In this document: in pieces, positions 36,032-46,702 of the stretch
Layout of the letters: every line of letters begins with the position of its first letter
Numbering within the stretch: the first letter of the stretch is position 1
Source of the DNA: Halobacillus campisalis
GTDB lineage: Bacteria > Bacillota > Bacilli > Bacillales > Halobacillaceae
NCBI RefSeq assembly: GCF_030345335.1
Contig: NZ_JAPVRC010000003.1
Span: forward strand, 124,001-188,000
Length of the DNA: 64,000 nucleotides
Direction of reading: 5' to 3'
Position numbers and translations under genes: made by a program
The notes under the pieces: model-generated
Seen by the model: the letters and a program-made list of their open reading frames with translations, nothing else
Told to the model about the DNA's origin: nothing
Databases searched by the model: none

Positions 36032-37321
36032 CTATCTATTATTCGTTGTTTGAAGGCTTCTAGCCGAATATTTCTTTTTATACCTTGATTCTTTTTTATA
36101 CTTTCCAGCTGATTCGATCATTTCATAATCTTCTAAATGCTCAGGGTAAATCTCTTGTTCTTGAACCGCTTCAACAAGCTCTGCGCCACCCTGATTAATG
36201 TTTCCAACAGCATAAATAACAGACTGATCCGGTAAACCGTTCAGGTATTCTATCACCTTATTGGTAGGTTCTTTTTCAAGATTTACTATACGTTCGGCTG
36301 GGATTGTACCTTCTTCATACTTTTCAAGAATAGGCTGAACATTTTTTCCGAACAACACAAGCTGATCCATCTTAATATATGGAAACACTTGATTTGCGAA
36401 TTCTATTGTTCGCTCTACTCTATCATCCCGGCAATTCATAATGATAGTGACGTTATCGGAAGGATATCCAAGCTCCTGGATTCTTTTCCAAATGTTCAAC
36501 GTGGAAGTCACATCGTTTGCAGCAAAACCATTGAAGAAATACTTAGGTCTTTGCGGACTGCCGAACCTGTGTACTTTCATAGCTCCCGGATCTACCGGCG
36601 CTTTTAACATACCTGCTAATGCGACATCGCGGTCGATTTCCATGATATCAGCAACCGCAAGGGCTAAAGCCGCGTTTTGCGGGAAAATCATAAACGGGAA
36701 CTTTTTCAAATATTCTTCATCGATAAGACTTTCGTCCGCTACTATAACTTCTGAATTTCGTTCAGCCGCTTTTCTTCTGAAAATTCGCTCGTAAGGCATC
36801 TCAGGAATCACAACATAACCATTATAAGGAATCGTTTCGCTGAATGCTTTAGCCATATCTCGTAAAGTCGGACCCATTACGTCCATGTGATCTTCGAGTA
36901 CATTCGTTATAATGGTTATATTAGCTTTGGCAAGCTTGGCCTGAAAAACCTTCTGGTATTCAGGGTGGACAGCCATACATTCACTGACAAAGGCATCAGC
37001 TCTTTTATCTACTACTTTCTTTGCCATAGTCTTCTGCTCACTGATGTTTGGTCCTTGCAGCCCTCGGACTATCGGCTCCTCTTCTTCCTGATCCCAATAA
37101 AACATACGGGCACTTGTGCCTGTCGTCTTCCCTACGACTTTTCTCTTATCCTCTTTAAGTATGCCCATGACCAACCTCGTTACGGTCGACTTCCCCCTGA
37201 TCCCATTCACTAAAATCCGATCAGGAATTTTTTCTAAACTGCGGTCAAGTGATTTGTGTTCTTTTATACCGATCCCTATGACGATAAAGAAAAAAATCAA
37301 CAAGTATATTAGCTCATTCAC
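36032..37321 (-). CDS. pgsB: Poly-gamma-glutamate synthase PgsB/CapB
   Basis: A 429-residue amide ligase of the Mur-ligase type. After an N-terminal membrane helix (1-16) comes the ATP-binding loop VNGIRGKSTVTRLV; later TGTSARMFYWDQ, ITNVLEDHMDVMGPT and FFNGFAANDVTST are typical of PgsB. It activates glutamate and joins it through the gamma-carboxyl. GTG 37321 follows GGGAGGAAATGCA at good spacing; an in-frame TTG at 37336 lies at that binding site and is rejected. First gene of the operon. The polymer gives capsule or slime and can help in salt stress. Confidence 0.95.
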   Translation of the reverse strand: MNELIYLLIFFFIVIGIGIKEHKSLDRSLEKIPDRILVNGIRGKSTVTRLVMGILKEDKRKVVGKTTGTSARMFYWDQEEEEPIVRGLQGPNISEQKTMAKKVVDKRADAFVSECMAVHPEYQKVFQAKLAKANITIITNVLEDHMDVMGPTLRDMAKAFSETIPYNGYVVIPEMPYERIFRRKAAERNSEVIVADESLIDEEYLKKFPFMIFPQNAALALAVADIMEIDRDVALAGMLKAPVDPGAMKVHRFGSPQRPKYFFNGFAANDVTSTLNIWKRIQELGYPSDNVTIIMNCRDDRVERTIEFANQVFPYIKMDQLVLFGKNVQPILEKYEEGTIPAERIVNLEKEPTNKVIEYLNGLPDQSVIYAVGNINQGGAELVEAVQEQEIYPEHLEDYEMIESAGKYKKESRYKKKYSARSLQTTNNR

Positions 37322-37631
37322 TGCATTTCCTCCCAATTAATTTTACTTCCAAAAACATACACATTACGACACATATATCCAATAAATAAAGTAGATTTCT
37401 ACAAATTTCAGACCTTTCTTATAGTAACATAGTTTAAGAGTATCTAATACACCTTAATAAAATTTGGAAAATCAATTAATAAATAGAACTAAAAGTTTTC
37501 AAGAACAACGGACGACACATTCTAATAATTACAGGAAATTTTAGAATGATTGAAGAAGTGATGAAGAAAGCATTCGACGGTGATAATTGAATGAATTCGA
37601 AGGATGTTCACTCGACTCTTTATCCTATGTT
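37322..37631. other. Upstream region of the pgs operon, nothing firm
   Basis: About 310 AT-rich bases between pgsB and the EcsB-type gene. Several TATAAG/TATATG-like -10 candidates exist on the minus strand, but none has a convincing -35 box. No terminator for the EcsB gene and no small pgsE-like gene was recognised. Confidence 0.4.
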
Positions 37632-39038
37632 TCAGAGCATTGAACGAAGAAATGGAAGTTTCCCCACGTAAATAGTAAATATAAGCAGCATAATACCCGC
37701 AGCTGCGAGCGGGAAATACAAACACGCCCCAAGAAATACATATCCAGTCAATCGTAACATTTCCTTGTGCTTAAAGCCTTTTCTCTGTAAATCATTCATT
37801 CGTTCTATTAATCTGCTCCTCAAATCTAGAGTACTCCAAACTATTACCCCAATCAATTGGAATATAACCCCCAAATTAAATCCATTTAAAACTAGGACGG
37901 TTAGGAAAAAAATCAAGAAGAGCACGGCCATCCCGCTTAAAGCCCAACTATAAAACGTATCCCGCCAACCTTTTTCTTCTATAGGTAAAACACCGAGCAG
38001 CGGCTGTTCTTTAAATTGATCACCAAACAAACTGGACGCCATTTCTATATAAACAAATATGCCAATAGGAACGGATACATAGAGAATCCATTCGGATTGA
38101 AAAGGAAGGACTCCAATGATTACACCACAGACGGCTATCGTTTTCCAGACATAGGTGAACTGGTGATGAAGATAATGACGCCATAACCGGTGATAGAGCT
38201 GGTGGATATTTTTAAAACGTTGCTTGGAACGTTTACTCCTCATATAAGTTCGCAATAACCCATACCGTTTAGGGGGCTTTATGTCTACTTTTGTCAACTG
38301 ACCGATAAACTTCACGTTCCACACTCTTGCATCATTCACCTCTACTACTCGATCCCAGTCGACATTCTGCATCATACGAGGAATTAAATAAACATTCAAG
38401 CCAAAAAGAACAGACCCAAGGATAAGAGAAAGAATCCAGCCGTTCCACTCTGGATATATGTTTCTTAATGCCCCAAGCAAAGCGGCCGATCCGAAAACAG
38501 CTAGTAACTTCCACCATTTATTCAAAGAGTGCAGCTTCCATTGCACGGTGATGGATAAGATTAAAAATAAACTATAAAGGAGAAAAACTTTAAAAAGGAA
38601 AGAATAAGACAGCGGAGTGACTCCACCGATCAATAAGGTAATTGCAAAGATAGCTGTCGTCTGCCGGACCGCGCGATCCATAGCGAGGTGTGAAAGCAGA
38701 TGACTTCTCTCGTGAGGAAGCATGGTTAATTTTAACTCAGAAGTCGTAAAAGGAATACCAGAATACACAAAAGACTGGAAACACGCACGGATCAGAACAA
38801 TAAAAGGCAGGATCCACATCCACTCTTCCAAATCGCCCTGCCAGTTTTCCACTACAGGCGTGAAGGATTCCATCCAATCAGCCAGAATGAATAAAAATAA
38901 CACGCCAAAAATCGCAAAATAAATTAATACAGTTACGTCAGATATCAGGTGAAACCCTTGCTTATATAGGCTGCGCTTCTTCTTCGCACGCAGTTTGCGT
39001 ACCCAGCGATAAACTTCCCATGTCGCGAAGCTCATCAT
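37632..39038 (-). CDS. ABC transporter permease, EcsB type
   Basis: A 468-residue membrane protein with about ten hydrophobic segments and a very basic cytoplasmic stretch (residues about 250-285, TYMRSKRSKQRFKNIHQLYH). The layout resembles B. subtilis EcsB, the permease of an exporter affecting protein secretion, proteolysis and competence. Its ATG overlaps the stop codon of the ATPase gene upstream (ATGA), so the two are translationally coupled. Here the pair stands alone, without the hit and ecsC genes that flank ecsAB in B. subtilis, so it may be a paralogue. Confidence 0.82.
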   Translation of the reverse strand: MMSFATWEVYRWVRKLRAKKKRSLYKQGFHLISDVTVLIYFAIFGVLFLFILADWMESFTPVVENWQGDLEEWMWILPFIVLIRACFQSFVYSGIPFTTSELKLTMLPHERSHLLSHLAMDRAVRQTTAIFAITLLIGGVTPLSYSFLFKVFLLYSLFLILSITVQWKLHSLNKWWKLLAVFGSAALLGALRNIYPEWNGWILSLILGSVLFGLNVYLIPRMMQNVDWDRVVEVNDARVWNVKFIGQLTKVDIKPPKRYGLLRTYMRSKRSKQRFKNIHQLYHRLWRHYLHHQFTYVWKTIAVCGVIIGVLPFQSEWILYVSVPIGIFVYIEMASSLFGDQFKEQPLLGVLPIEEKGWRDTFYSWALSGMAVLFLIFFLTVLVLNGFNLGVIFQLIGVIVWSTLDLRSRLIERMNDLQRKGFKHKEMLRLTGYVFLGACLYFPLAAAGIMLLIFTIYVGKLPFLRSML

Positions 39039-39733
39039 GTGCTCTTCCGATCGAGGTATTCAAAATGGTCTATTCTTCCCGCAGAAGAAATCATTCCGTT
39101 TTTCAACATGACGAAGTGATCAGCAAGCTCATGAACTTTATCCAGCTGATGAGTTGTCAGCAGGATACTCGCCCCTTCTTCTCTTCGCTGCCGTAAGAGC
39201 TTTTCAAGATAAGCCCCGGCATATACATCAAGACCCATAAACGGCTCATCTATAAGAAGCAGCGGTACTTCAGGCAGTAATGCGCAGATCGTTTGAGCTT
39301 TTTGCCTCATACCTTTAGATAAGGATTCAGGATAATCATCCAATTTATCCATAAGCTCGAACCCTTCTGTATACGCATTGATGCGTTCAATGAACACTGC
39401 ATCAGAGATATCGTAACTTTTTTGATAAAGCTGAAAATGCTGAAAGACCGTCAGTTCATTCAAAAGCAGCGGTTCTTCAGGAATATAGCTGAATTGATAC
39501 TTGTAGTCTTTAAAATCAACATCCTGATCGAAGCCATTTATAGAAATTTTCCCCTCTTTCTTTTCTATCGTGCCGATAACCGCCTTCATCAGCGTGGATT
39601 TCCCTGCTCCGTTGTGACCGACTAAAGCCGTAATACTGCCACGATCGATGTCAAAGGCAACATCGCTTACAATAGGTTCATCTCTAATGGCTACGTGACA
39701 ATCCTTGACGTGAAGAACAGGTGAAATGTTCAT
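39035..39733 (-). CDS. ABC transporter ATP-binding protein, EcsA type
   Basis: A 232-residue ATPase: Walker A GHNGAGKS (residues about 34-41), signature SLSKGMRQK, Walker B LLLIDEPFMGLD and switch TTHQ. ATG 39733 follows GGAGGAATTGAAG. The reading frame stays open upstream to 40015 only because it runs through a 168-bp repeat, so the longer version is not a real protein. Partner of the EcsB-type permease. Confidence 0.92.
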   Translation of the reverse strand: MNISPVLHVKDCHVAIRDEPIVSDVAFDIDRGSITALVGHNGAGKSTLMKAVIGTIEKKEGKISINGFDQDVDFKDYKYQFSYIPEEPLLLNELTVFQHFQLYQKSYDISDAVFIERINAYTEGFELMDKLDDYPESLSKGMRQKAQTICALLPEVPLLLIDEPFMGLDVYAGAYLEKLLRQRREEGASILLTTHQLDKVHELADHFVMLKNGMISSAGRIDHFEYLDRKST

Positions 39734-39863
39734 CTTCAATTCCTCCGATTTGTTTTCTTTTACATACGTATCAGGGAAAAGATTGGTTTCGCCTAGGGAC
39801 AATCTTTTTAAATATTGGCTATGTTGAAGGGGGTTGTTGATTTTCATAATAGAAGGAAGACTT

Positions 39864-40037
39864 GATTTCGAGACATTTGATGAGTGGATCAGGGCGGCGG
39901 GGAATGACTCGCTTTCCGTGGGAGCGCGGTGAGCTTCCTCGGACGTCCCGTCCTGCGGGATCTCACCAAGCACTCTCTTCCCACAGGAGTCTCCCCATTC
40001 CCCGCCGCCCCTCACGATATATGCGCTTCTCGAAATC
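39864..40037 (-). repeat. 168-bp palindromic element, copy F (minus orientation)
   Basis: Outer ends GATTTCGAGA (39864-39873) and TCTCGAAATC (40028-40037) match exactly; arms AGGGCGGCGGGGAATG and CATTCCCCGCCGCCCCT pair. The core is in reverse orientation. It forms an inverted pair with copy G 450 bases away, in the 1.1-kb gap between HemAT and the EcsA-type gene. Confidence 0.92.
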
Positions 40038-40192
40038 CACTTAACAAGAAAACTTTTAAATAAAGAGGGAGAATAACACTACAGTGCCACGGTTAAAATG
40101 GTTTATTTTTAAACTCCACAATTTTAAGTTAGTTTGCGTGCAGTCCAGTGCAAGATGGATGAGAAAATGGAGACATTCAATCCTTTCTCAAC

Positions 40193-40350
40193 TCAACACA
40201 TAGCGACGAGGAGACTCTCTCCACTTCTGTGCGGTAAGGAATCATCGAATCCCTCCGTTCTTCTTGTTTCCTTTCTCTCCGCCAGCTCAGTCCAGTCCAT
40301 ACGCCGGTGACTTTTTATAAAGGGTGTCTCGAAGCTTCCAATCCCCATTC
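40193..40350 (-). repeat. Repeat family 2, copy a (minus orientation)
   Basis: Read on the minus strand it contains GGCGTATGGACTGGACTGAG, then GCGGAGAGAAAGGAAAC, AGAACGGAGGGATTCGATG and CGCACAGAAGTGGAG, matching copy b at 54367-54545 at most positions. Its borders are unclear. It lies between copies F and G of the 168-bp element. Confidence 0.75.
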
Positions 40351-40490
40351 GATAGAGGTGTGAGACGAACCCTATCAAGAAAGAGGGTCTTCTATATGCC
40401 TGTCGCGTGAGCAGCTAGCGCTCTACACCAGGTTTTTTAACATAGGATACTTGTTATGAAGGTCAATAAATGTTTGCTTTCCTTGAAGCG

Positions 40491-40658
40491 GTTTCGAGAC
40501 ACTTATATGAAAAGGGGCGCAGGGAAACGGTGAGACTCCTGGGGGAGGAGCGGGACAGGTGAGACCCCGGAGAGCGAAGCTCGAGGAGGCTCAGCGCCCG
40601 CCCCCCCGGAAAGCGATCCGTTTCCCGGAGCCCCTAAATTCTCATGATGTCTCGAAAC
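40491..40658 (+). repeat. 168-bp palindromic element, copy G (plus orientation)
   Basis: Outer ends GTTTCGAGACA (40491-40501) and TGTCTCGAAAC (40648-40658); arms AGGGGCGCAGGGAAACGG and CCGTTTCCCGGAGCCCCT. The core is intact (GTGAGACTCCTGGGGGA, GAGACCCCGGAGAGC, GGAAAGCGA). Very close to copy E. Confidence 0.92.
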
Positions 40659-40670
40659 TGAGTCTTCAAG

Positions 40671-40745
40671 AATAGGGAGCTTATATGAATGTCATTTAAC
40701 AGAGACGTTCATGCTGATTTTATCGCACTATGACATTTTAGAATT
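40671..40745 (+). repeat. Unit U next to copy G
   Basis: AATAGGGAGCTTATATGAAT, then AACAGAG, TTCATGCTGATTTTATCG and ACTATGACAT match the unit downstream of copy L (54728-54800), apart from a short deletion. It makes the conserved block longer than the palindrome alone. Confidence 0.65.
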
Positions 40746-40818
40746 CTATTAAAGATCGAGAAAGCATGAATTTCTGGTAAGCGTAACAGAGGGGAAGTGT
40801 TTGAGCAGCATAAATAAT

Positions 40819-40854
40819 AAAAGAGTGGAGGTTATGTAAAACCCTCCACTCTTT
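40819..40854 (-). terminator. Terminator of hemAT
   Basis: AAAGAGTGGAGG pairs with CCTCCACTCTTT; an A/T-rich run follows on the minus strand. Confidence 0.85.
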
Positions 40855-40871
40855 ATAATTCCCTTTCCAAT

Positions 40872-42197
<1,326 letters not shown>

Positions 42198-42334
42198 CTA
42201 TGAAAACGCCGCCCGTTCATAATTCTAATATCGGAATCTTACACTTTTTTTCAAGTGCTCCTAAAGCAGTATGGAAGATATTTCACAATTACTCATGTAT
42301 GCTGTTGGTAGATTATTCGTAAGGAGGGGTTTCT

Positions 42335-42883
42335 TTGAAAACGATCGTCATTCACGGATCAACAAGAAAAAATGGAAACACTGAATATTTAACTCATCAA
42401 GCGGTACCCGGTGAGAATGTAAACCATGTCTATTTAAGGGATCACAACATTCAAATGATCACGGATGAACGACATTCCGATCAGGGATTCCAAGCGATTG
42501 AAGACGACTACCACCACATCATAGATCAGATGCTTGAACATGATGTCGTCATACTTTCCACGCCTATCTACTGGTATAGCATGTCCGGATTGATGAAGGT
42601 GTTCGTCGATCGATTCTCTCAACTTGTAAGAGAAAAAGGATATGAAACATTTAAACAAGACTTCAAAAAGAAAACCGTATACGTCATTGCGGTCGGAGGG
42701 GACAACCCTTCGTTAAAAGGACTGCCGCTCATCCAGCAGTTTGAGTATATTTTACAGTTTTTCGACAGCTCATTAGAAGGATATATTCTTGGACAGGCAA
42801 ATAAACCAGGGGAGATCCAATCTGATAGAAGAGCGCTGACACAAGCCCACCAGCTGAAGGAGCAGTTGGAGCAGCAGCTGTAA
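42335..42883 (+). CDS. NAD(P)H-dependent FMN reductase / flavodoxin-like oxidoreductase
   Basis: A 182-residue flavodoxin-fold protein. The phosphate loop for FMN is HGSTRKNGNTE near the N-terminus, and TPIYWYSMSGLMKVFVDRF is the central segment around the flavin. Such proteins reduce flavins, quinones, nitro or azo compounds with NAD(P)H. The start is TTG 42335 with AAGGAGGGG before it. It is divergent from hemAT with 167 bases between. Exact substrate unknown. Confidence 0.88.
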   Translation: MKTIVIHGSTRKNGNTEYLTHQAVPGENVNHVYLRDHNIQMITDERHSDQGFQAIEDDYHHIIDQMLEHDVVILSTPIYWYSMSGLMKVFVDRFSQLVREKGYETFKQDFKKKTVYVIAVGGDNPSLKGLPLIQQFEYILQFFDSSLEGYILGQANKPGEIQSDRRALTQAHQLKEQLEQQL

Positions 42884-42888
42884 GGGGG

Positions 42889-43010
42889 AATCGCTTCGTT
42901 CAGCGGAGTACGGACTGGATCTTATTCATAACTTATAGGGGGGAAGAGAGTGCTGAATAAGCCCCGTAGCACGGGGCTCACACCACTCCCACGGAAAGTG
43001 ATTCATTCGA
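42889..43010 (+). repeat. Fused fragments of repeat family 2 and the 168-bp element (copy H)
   Basis: AATCGCTTCGTTCAGCGGAG and TACGGACTGGAT are the start of family 2. From about 42937 the right half of a 168-bp core follows (CCCCGTAGCACGGGG hairpin, CTCCCACGGAAAGTGATTCA). Both parts are truncated. The rest of the gap up to 43130 shows nothing. Confidence 0.65.
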
Positions 43011-43130
43011 GGCATCTGAAAAAAGCTCCTAACAAAAGGGCTGGCTGAGAATCAATTCTGATATTTGAGAGTGTTTTTCATCCATTTTGGAAGGTTATTC
43101 TAACATTACACTTTTTAACCTGACATTTAC

Positions 43131-43994
43131 TCAAATATTCTCAAGGTAGCGTTGTTCAACCTCTTCTGCCTTAGGCATTCCTTCCTGCGCGCCTAACTTT
43201 TCAATAGCGAATGACGCCGCCGTATTAGCATAGGCAATTGCTTTTTCAATCGAAAATCCTGCTCCGGTATAATAAGCCAGTGCGCCATTAAACGTATCCC
43301 CTGCTCCAGTAGTATCCGCTACTTTTGCTGAAATTGCCGGAATCACCTTCCCTTGATAGCCTGCTCCCTCTGGTCCGAGAGTTGTAATTAATTTTTCAGC
43401 GTAGGAAGCTTTTGAAAAAAGCAGCTTAGCCTCTTCCTCATTTGGGGTCATGTATGTACAATTTCTCCAAACTTCTTCTGACAGCTTCACGGCAGGAGCC
43501 GGATTTAAAATGAACGATACCCCGTGCGCAGTACAAAATTCGGCACACCATGCTGCTGTTTCTGGAGGTATTTCCAACTGAGCCAGTACGATATCGCTAT
43601 TTTTCAGGCGTTCTTGAAATGTTTGCACGTACTCAACAGTCACTTCTTCATTTGCTCCTCGGACGACCATAATCCGGTTATCCTTCTCATTCAGCAAAAT
43701 ATTGGCGATTCCCGTTGACCGATTTGCTGAAAACCCAATGGCGTCGGTATTTATTTGCTGCTGTTTTAAGTGAGCGACAAGTTCCTCCCCCATAGCATCC
43801 GCCCCCACCTTCGCTATAAAAGAGACGTCTCCGCCTAGACGAGCAGCTGCGATCGCCTGATTGGCACCTTTTCCACCTGGTTTCATCGTGAAAGAGTCGC
43901 CGAAATTGGTTTCACCCTGGTTGGGGATTCGCGAGATGGTGGTCATAAGATCCATATTAATACTGCCCACTACCGTTATTTTAGGTTGTTTCAT
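43131..43994 (-). CDS. rbsK: Ribokinase
   Basis: A 287-residue PfkB-family sugar kinase. VVGSINMDL and PGGKGANQAIAAARLG at the N-terminus bind the sugar, and DTTGAGDTFNGAL holds the anion hole and catalytic Asp. It phosphorylates ribose to ribose-5-phosphate. ATG 43994 is preceded by AGAGGTGAAC. No ribose transporter or RbsR-type regulator is next to it, so it stands alone; a related PfkB sugar specificity cannot be excluded. Confidence 0.92.
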   Translation of the reverse strand: MKQPKITVVGSINMDLMTTISRIPNQGETNFGDSFTMKPGGKGANQAIAAARLGGDVSFIAKVGADAMGEELVAHLKQQQINTDAIGFSANRSTGIANILLNEKDNRIMVVRGANEEVTVEYVQTFQERLKNSDIVLAQLEIPPETAAWCAEFCTAHGVSFILNPAPAVKLSEEVWRNCTYMTPNEEEAKLLFSKASYAEKLITTLGPEGAGYQGKVIPAISAKVADTTGAGDTFNGALAYYTGAGFSIEKAIAYANTAASFAIEKLGAQEGMPKAEEVEQRYLENI

Positions 43995-44169
43995 ACGTTC
44001 ACCTCTTATCTAGTGATTGCACGTAATTCATGCCAAATCCTCGTGCTGGCTTTACCACGACACTTAACATTACTCCCCTTTATTTTAACAAAAGCGATAA
44101 AAAGAAATATGCTCCTGTTCATACTTTTTTAGATTTCGTGAAATTCATAGAAATGAAGGGTTAACCTAA

Positions 44170-44206
44170 AAGAAGCGCTCTGCAATCATGGCGCAGAGCG
44201 CTTCGC
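44170..44206 (-). terminator. Terminator of the lactate monooxygenase gene
   Basis: GAAGCGCTCTGC pairs exactly with GCAGAGCGCTTC around a short loop, followed by TTTT on the minus strand. Confidence 0.82.
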
Positions 44207-44214
44207 CCATTCCT

Positions 44215-45384
44215 CTATCGTTTCATATCTGAAAGTACCGAGTGATCCAGCTCACGAATCGATTTCCCTCCAGAAAGCGCCAGGGTGAGGTCCATGTCAG
44301 CCATCATATTCTGCAAAACTTTCCTCACTCCCCGCTCTCCGGCAACAGCTAAACCGTACATGCAAGGCCTTCCTACAAGTACGGCTTTCGCTCCGAGAGC
44401 CAGAGCCTTAACGATGTCAGCTCCACGCCGGATGCCACTGTCCATTAGTACAGGGATCCGCCCATCTACGGCTTCACATATTTGCGGAAGAGCTTCTAAA
44501 GCTCCGATCGCTCCATCCACCTGCCGCCCACCATGGTTGGATACAATGATGCCATCGACTTCATGTTCGATAGCAAGCTTAGCGTCTTCAGGATGAAGGA
44601 TACCCTTCAGCAAAATCGGGAGATCCGTATGTTTTCTTAAAAAAGTTAGATCCTCTCATGTCAGTGATGGGTTACCAAACGTTTTCGTCCAGTGCATAAT
44701 CGCTTCTGTCGGATCTTCTTTTGGCGACTTGGACAGCTTTGAACAAAAAGCAGGATCGGTTAAGTAATTTCCTACGCCTTCTCCAACTAAAAATGGCAGG
44801 TACACGTTTTTTAAATCATATTCTCGCCACGCCATCATAGGAGTATCTAGCGTCACTACAATCGCCGAATAGCCTGAAGCTTCCGCTCTCTTCAGGAAGC
44901 TCGCTGTGACGTCAGGGTCACGATTCCAATACAGCTGGAACCAGCGGGGCGCGTCTCCCATCTCGTTGGCGATTTGCTCCATAGGGGCTGAAGACGCAGA
45001 ACTCGCTATAAAAGGTATACCTAATGCTGCCGAAGCCTTAGCTGAAGCAAGATCCCCCTCCGGATGGATAATGGACTGGACCCCGATCGGAGCCATCATC
45101 ACAGGCGAATTGTATGTTTTTCCGAAGAGCTCTATCGTCAAATCTCGTATTTCTACATTCCTCAGCATGCGCGGGATGATTTTCCACCGGTCAAAAGCAG
45201 TTAAATTCGCCTTCATCGTGTGCTCTCCCCCAGCACCTCCAGCTACGTAATAATAAGGCCCATCCTCTAATACTTCACGAGCCAACTCCTCCCACTCCTC
45301 ATAAACTATAGGCAGGCGGTCGGGATCGGGGCTAGGCATCGTTTGATAAACATTGAACTGCACCTGGTTGCCGAAGTTCGTCAT
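44215..45384 (-). pseudogene. Lactate 2-monooxygenase-like FMN enzyme interrupted by one in-frame TGA
   Basis: Both halves are in one frame. The first (from ATG 45384, with AAGGAG upstream) ends TFGNPSLT followed by TGA (44656-44658), and the second continues EDLTFLRKHTDLPILLKGIL. In the family this position is Trp (SLTWED or SVTWED), so a single TGG-to-TGA change explains it. Family motifs are intact: YVAGGAGGEHT at the N-terminus, APIGVQ, ITLDT-like VTLDTPM, and downstream SNHGGRQVDG with the catalytic His and MDSGIRRGADIVKALALGA for the FMN phosphate. The full length of 389 codons and the resemblance favour lactate 2-monooxygenase over glycolate oxidase. Otherwise undamaged, so the mutation is recent, a sequencing error, or read through. 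Confidence 0.88.
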
Positions 45385-45440
45385 ACGCACTCTCCTTGTT
45401 TTTTAATTAATAACCATACATTTCCATATTAACACAGGTT

Positions 45441-45456
45441 ATGATAGCGCTTTCGT
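45441..45456. promoter_or_regulatory. Catabolite-responsive element (cre) candidate
   Basis: ATGATAGCGCTTTCGT matches the CcpA consensus WTGNAANCGNWNNCW-type palindrome closely. It lies 57 bases upstream of the lactate monooxygenase start and 124 before des, so it most likely controls the former. Confidence 0.5.
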
Positions 45457-45476
45457 TAAACGAATATGTGAAAACC

Positions 45477-45519
45477 ATGACAAATGTCATATAGGCCACC
45501 TGACGTTTATGTCTTACAT
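45477..45519 (+). promoter_or_regulatory. Two inverted repeats upstream of des, candidate DesR operators
   Basis: ATGACAAATGTCAT (45477-45490) and ATGTCTTACAT (45509-45519) are spaced about three helical turns apart and lie 60-100 bases before the desaturase start. The downstream -10 (GATAAT) has no good -35, as for an activator-dependent promoter. Confidence 0.5.
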
Positions 45520-45579
45520 GAATAACGTCTATCTTCTATGATTAAGCTACGATAATAAGAACGATTAAGGAGTAATTCT

Positions 45580-46602
45580 ATGAGCCAACATAAACAAAAA
45601 GAGTTGAAAAAGAATGTAGCATCTTTTGCGAAACCTGATAATTCTGTCGGGATCCGTCAATTAGTAAATACACTCGGACCATTTTTCTTACTGTGGTTCC
45701 TCTCCTATCAGAGCCTTGCGGTTTCTCCCTGGCTCGCCATTCCGGTAGCCATGATTGCCGGTGGGTTCGTCATTCGAATCTTCATCATTTTCCATGACTG
45801 TACACACATGTCCTTTTTCCAAAATAAAAAAGCGAACCGCGTGATTGGGACAATCACCGGGATCATTACTTTATTTCCTTTTGAAAAATGGAAAAGAGAT
45901 CATTCGATTCACCACGCTACCAGCAGTAACTTAGATAAACGCGGCACTGGAGATGTATGGGTCATGACGGTCGATGAATACCTTGAAGCTTCTTTCTGGA
46001 AGCGATTAGGCTACCGCCTCTACCGTAACCCTATCGTAATGTTCGGATTAGGTCCGATTTACCTGTTCTGCATTTCGAACCGCTTCAATCGTAAAGGTGC
46101 AAAACGTAAGGAACGTCTGAACACTCATTTGACGAATGCTTCCATCGCCGTCATCTATGGTTTATTGATTTGGGCGATTGGCTGGCAGGCCTTCCTTATC
46201 ATTCAATTGCCGATCCTTTACGTATCCGGCGTACTTGGAATATGGTTGTTCTACGTGCAGCACCAATTCGAGGACTCCTATTTTGAAGACGAGTCCGAAT
46301 GGGACTTTGTAAAAGCGGCTGTTGATGGCAGCTCTTATTACAAGCTGCCTAAGGTACTTCAGTGGGTATCAGGAAGCATCGGTTACCACCATGTGCACCA
46401 CTTAAGCCCAAGGGTTCCGAACTATAAGCTGGAAGAGGCTCATGAATCGACTCCACCATTACAAAAAGCTACGACGATTACATTGTGGTCCAGCTTGAAG
46501 TCCATTCGTTTCCGTCTATATGATACGGCAAATAAAACGTTCGTCAGCTTCAGAGAAATTAAGCCGCTGCTTCAAGAGTCGAAGCTCCAGACGGATAAGT
46601 AA
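45580..46602 (+). CDS. des: Acyl-lipid fatty acid desaturase
   Basis: A 340-residue membrane di-iron enzyme. Three histidine boxes are clear: HDCTHMSFF, HSIHHA and HHVHHLSP. Four or more membrane helices separate them. In B. subtilis Des introduces a cis double bond into phospholipid acyl chains on cooling to keep the membrane fluid. It is followed by a terminator and the desK-desR genes, the B. subtilis order, and operator-like palindromes precede it. ATG 45580 has AAGGAG. Confidence 0.95.
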   Translation: MSQHKQKELKKNVASFAKPDNSVGIRQLVNTLGPFFLLWFLSYQSLAVSPWLAIPVAMIAGGFVIRIFIIFHDCTHMSFFQNKKANRVIGTITGIITLFPFEKWKRDHSIHHATSSNLDKRGTGDVWVMTVDEYLEASFWKRLGYRLYRNPIVMFGLGPIYLFCISNRFNRKGAKRKERLNTHLTNASIAVIYGLLIWAIGWQAFLIIQLPILYVSGVLGIWLFYVQHQFEDSYFEDESEWDFVKAAVDGSSYYKLPKVLQWVSGSIGYHHVHHLSPRVPNYKLEEAHESTPPLQKATTITLWSSLKSIRFRLYDTANKTFVSFREIKPLLQESKLQTDK

Positions 46603-46621
46603 AATTAATAATTGAATACAG

Positions 46622-46660
46622 CGAAACCCTATTCTTGTTGTATTGAATAGGGTTTCTTTT
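46622..46660 (+). terminator. Terminator between des and desK
   Basis: GAAACCCTATTC pairs exactly with GAATAGGGTTTC around TTGTTGTATT, then TTTTGTT. Only 43 bases separate it from desK, so desKR may depend on read-through or a weak promoter inside. Confidence 0.85.
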
Positions 46661-46702
46661 GTTAATATAAGAATAACGCATCTAAAAAAAGGAGCAGCCT
46701 TT

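Noticed and set aside
39734-40015. N-terminal extension of the EcsA-type ATPase by about 94 residues
   Set aside because: The added frame translates a 168-bp repeat and its flank; the same residues (SCGKRVLGEIP) appear from copy I at 48576-48758. ATG 39733 has the ribosome binding site and gives the normal family length.
44656-44658. TGA as selenocysteine in the lactate monooxygenase
   Set aside because: The family has Trp here, not Cys, the site is not catalytic, and no SECIS-like hairpin was recognised just after it.
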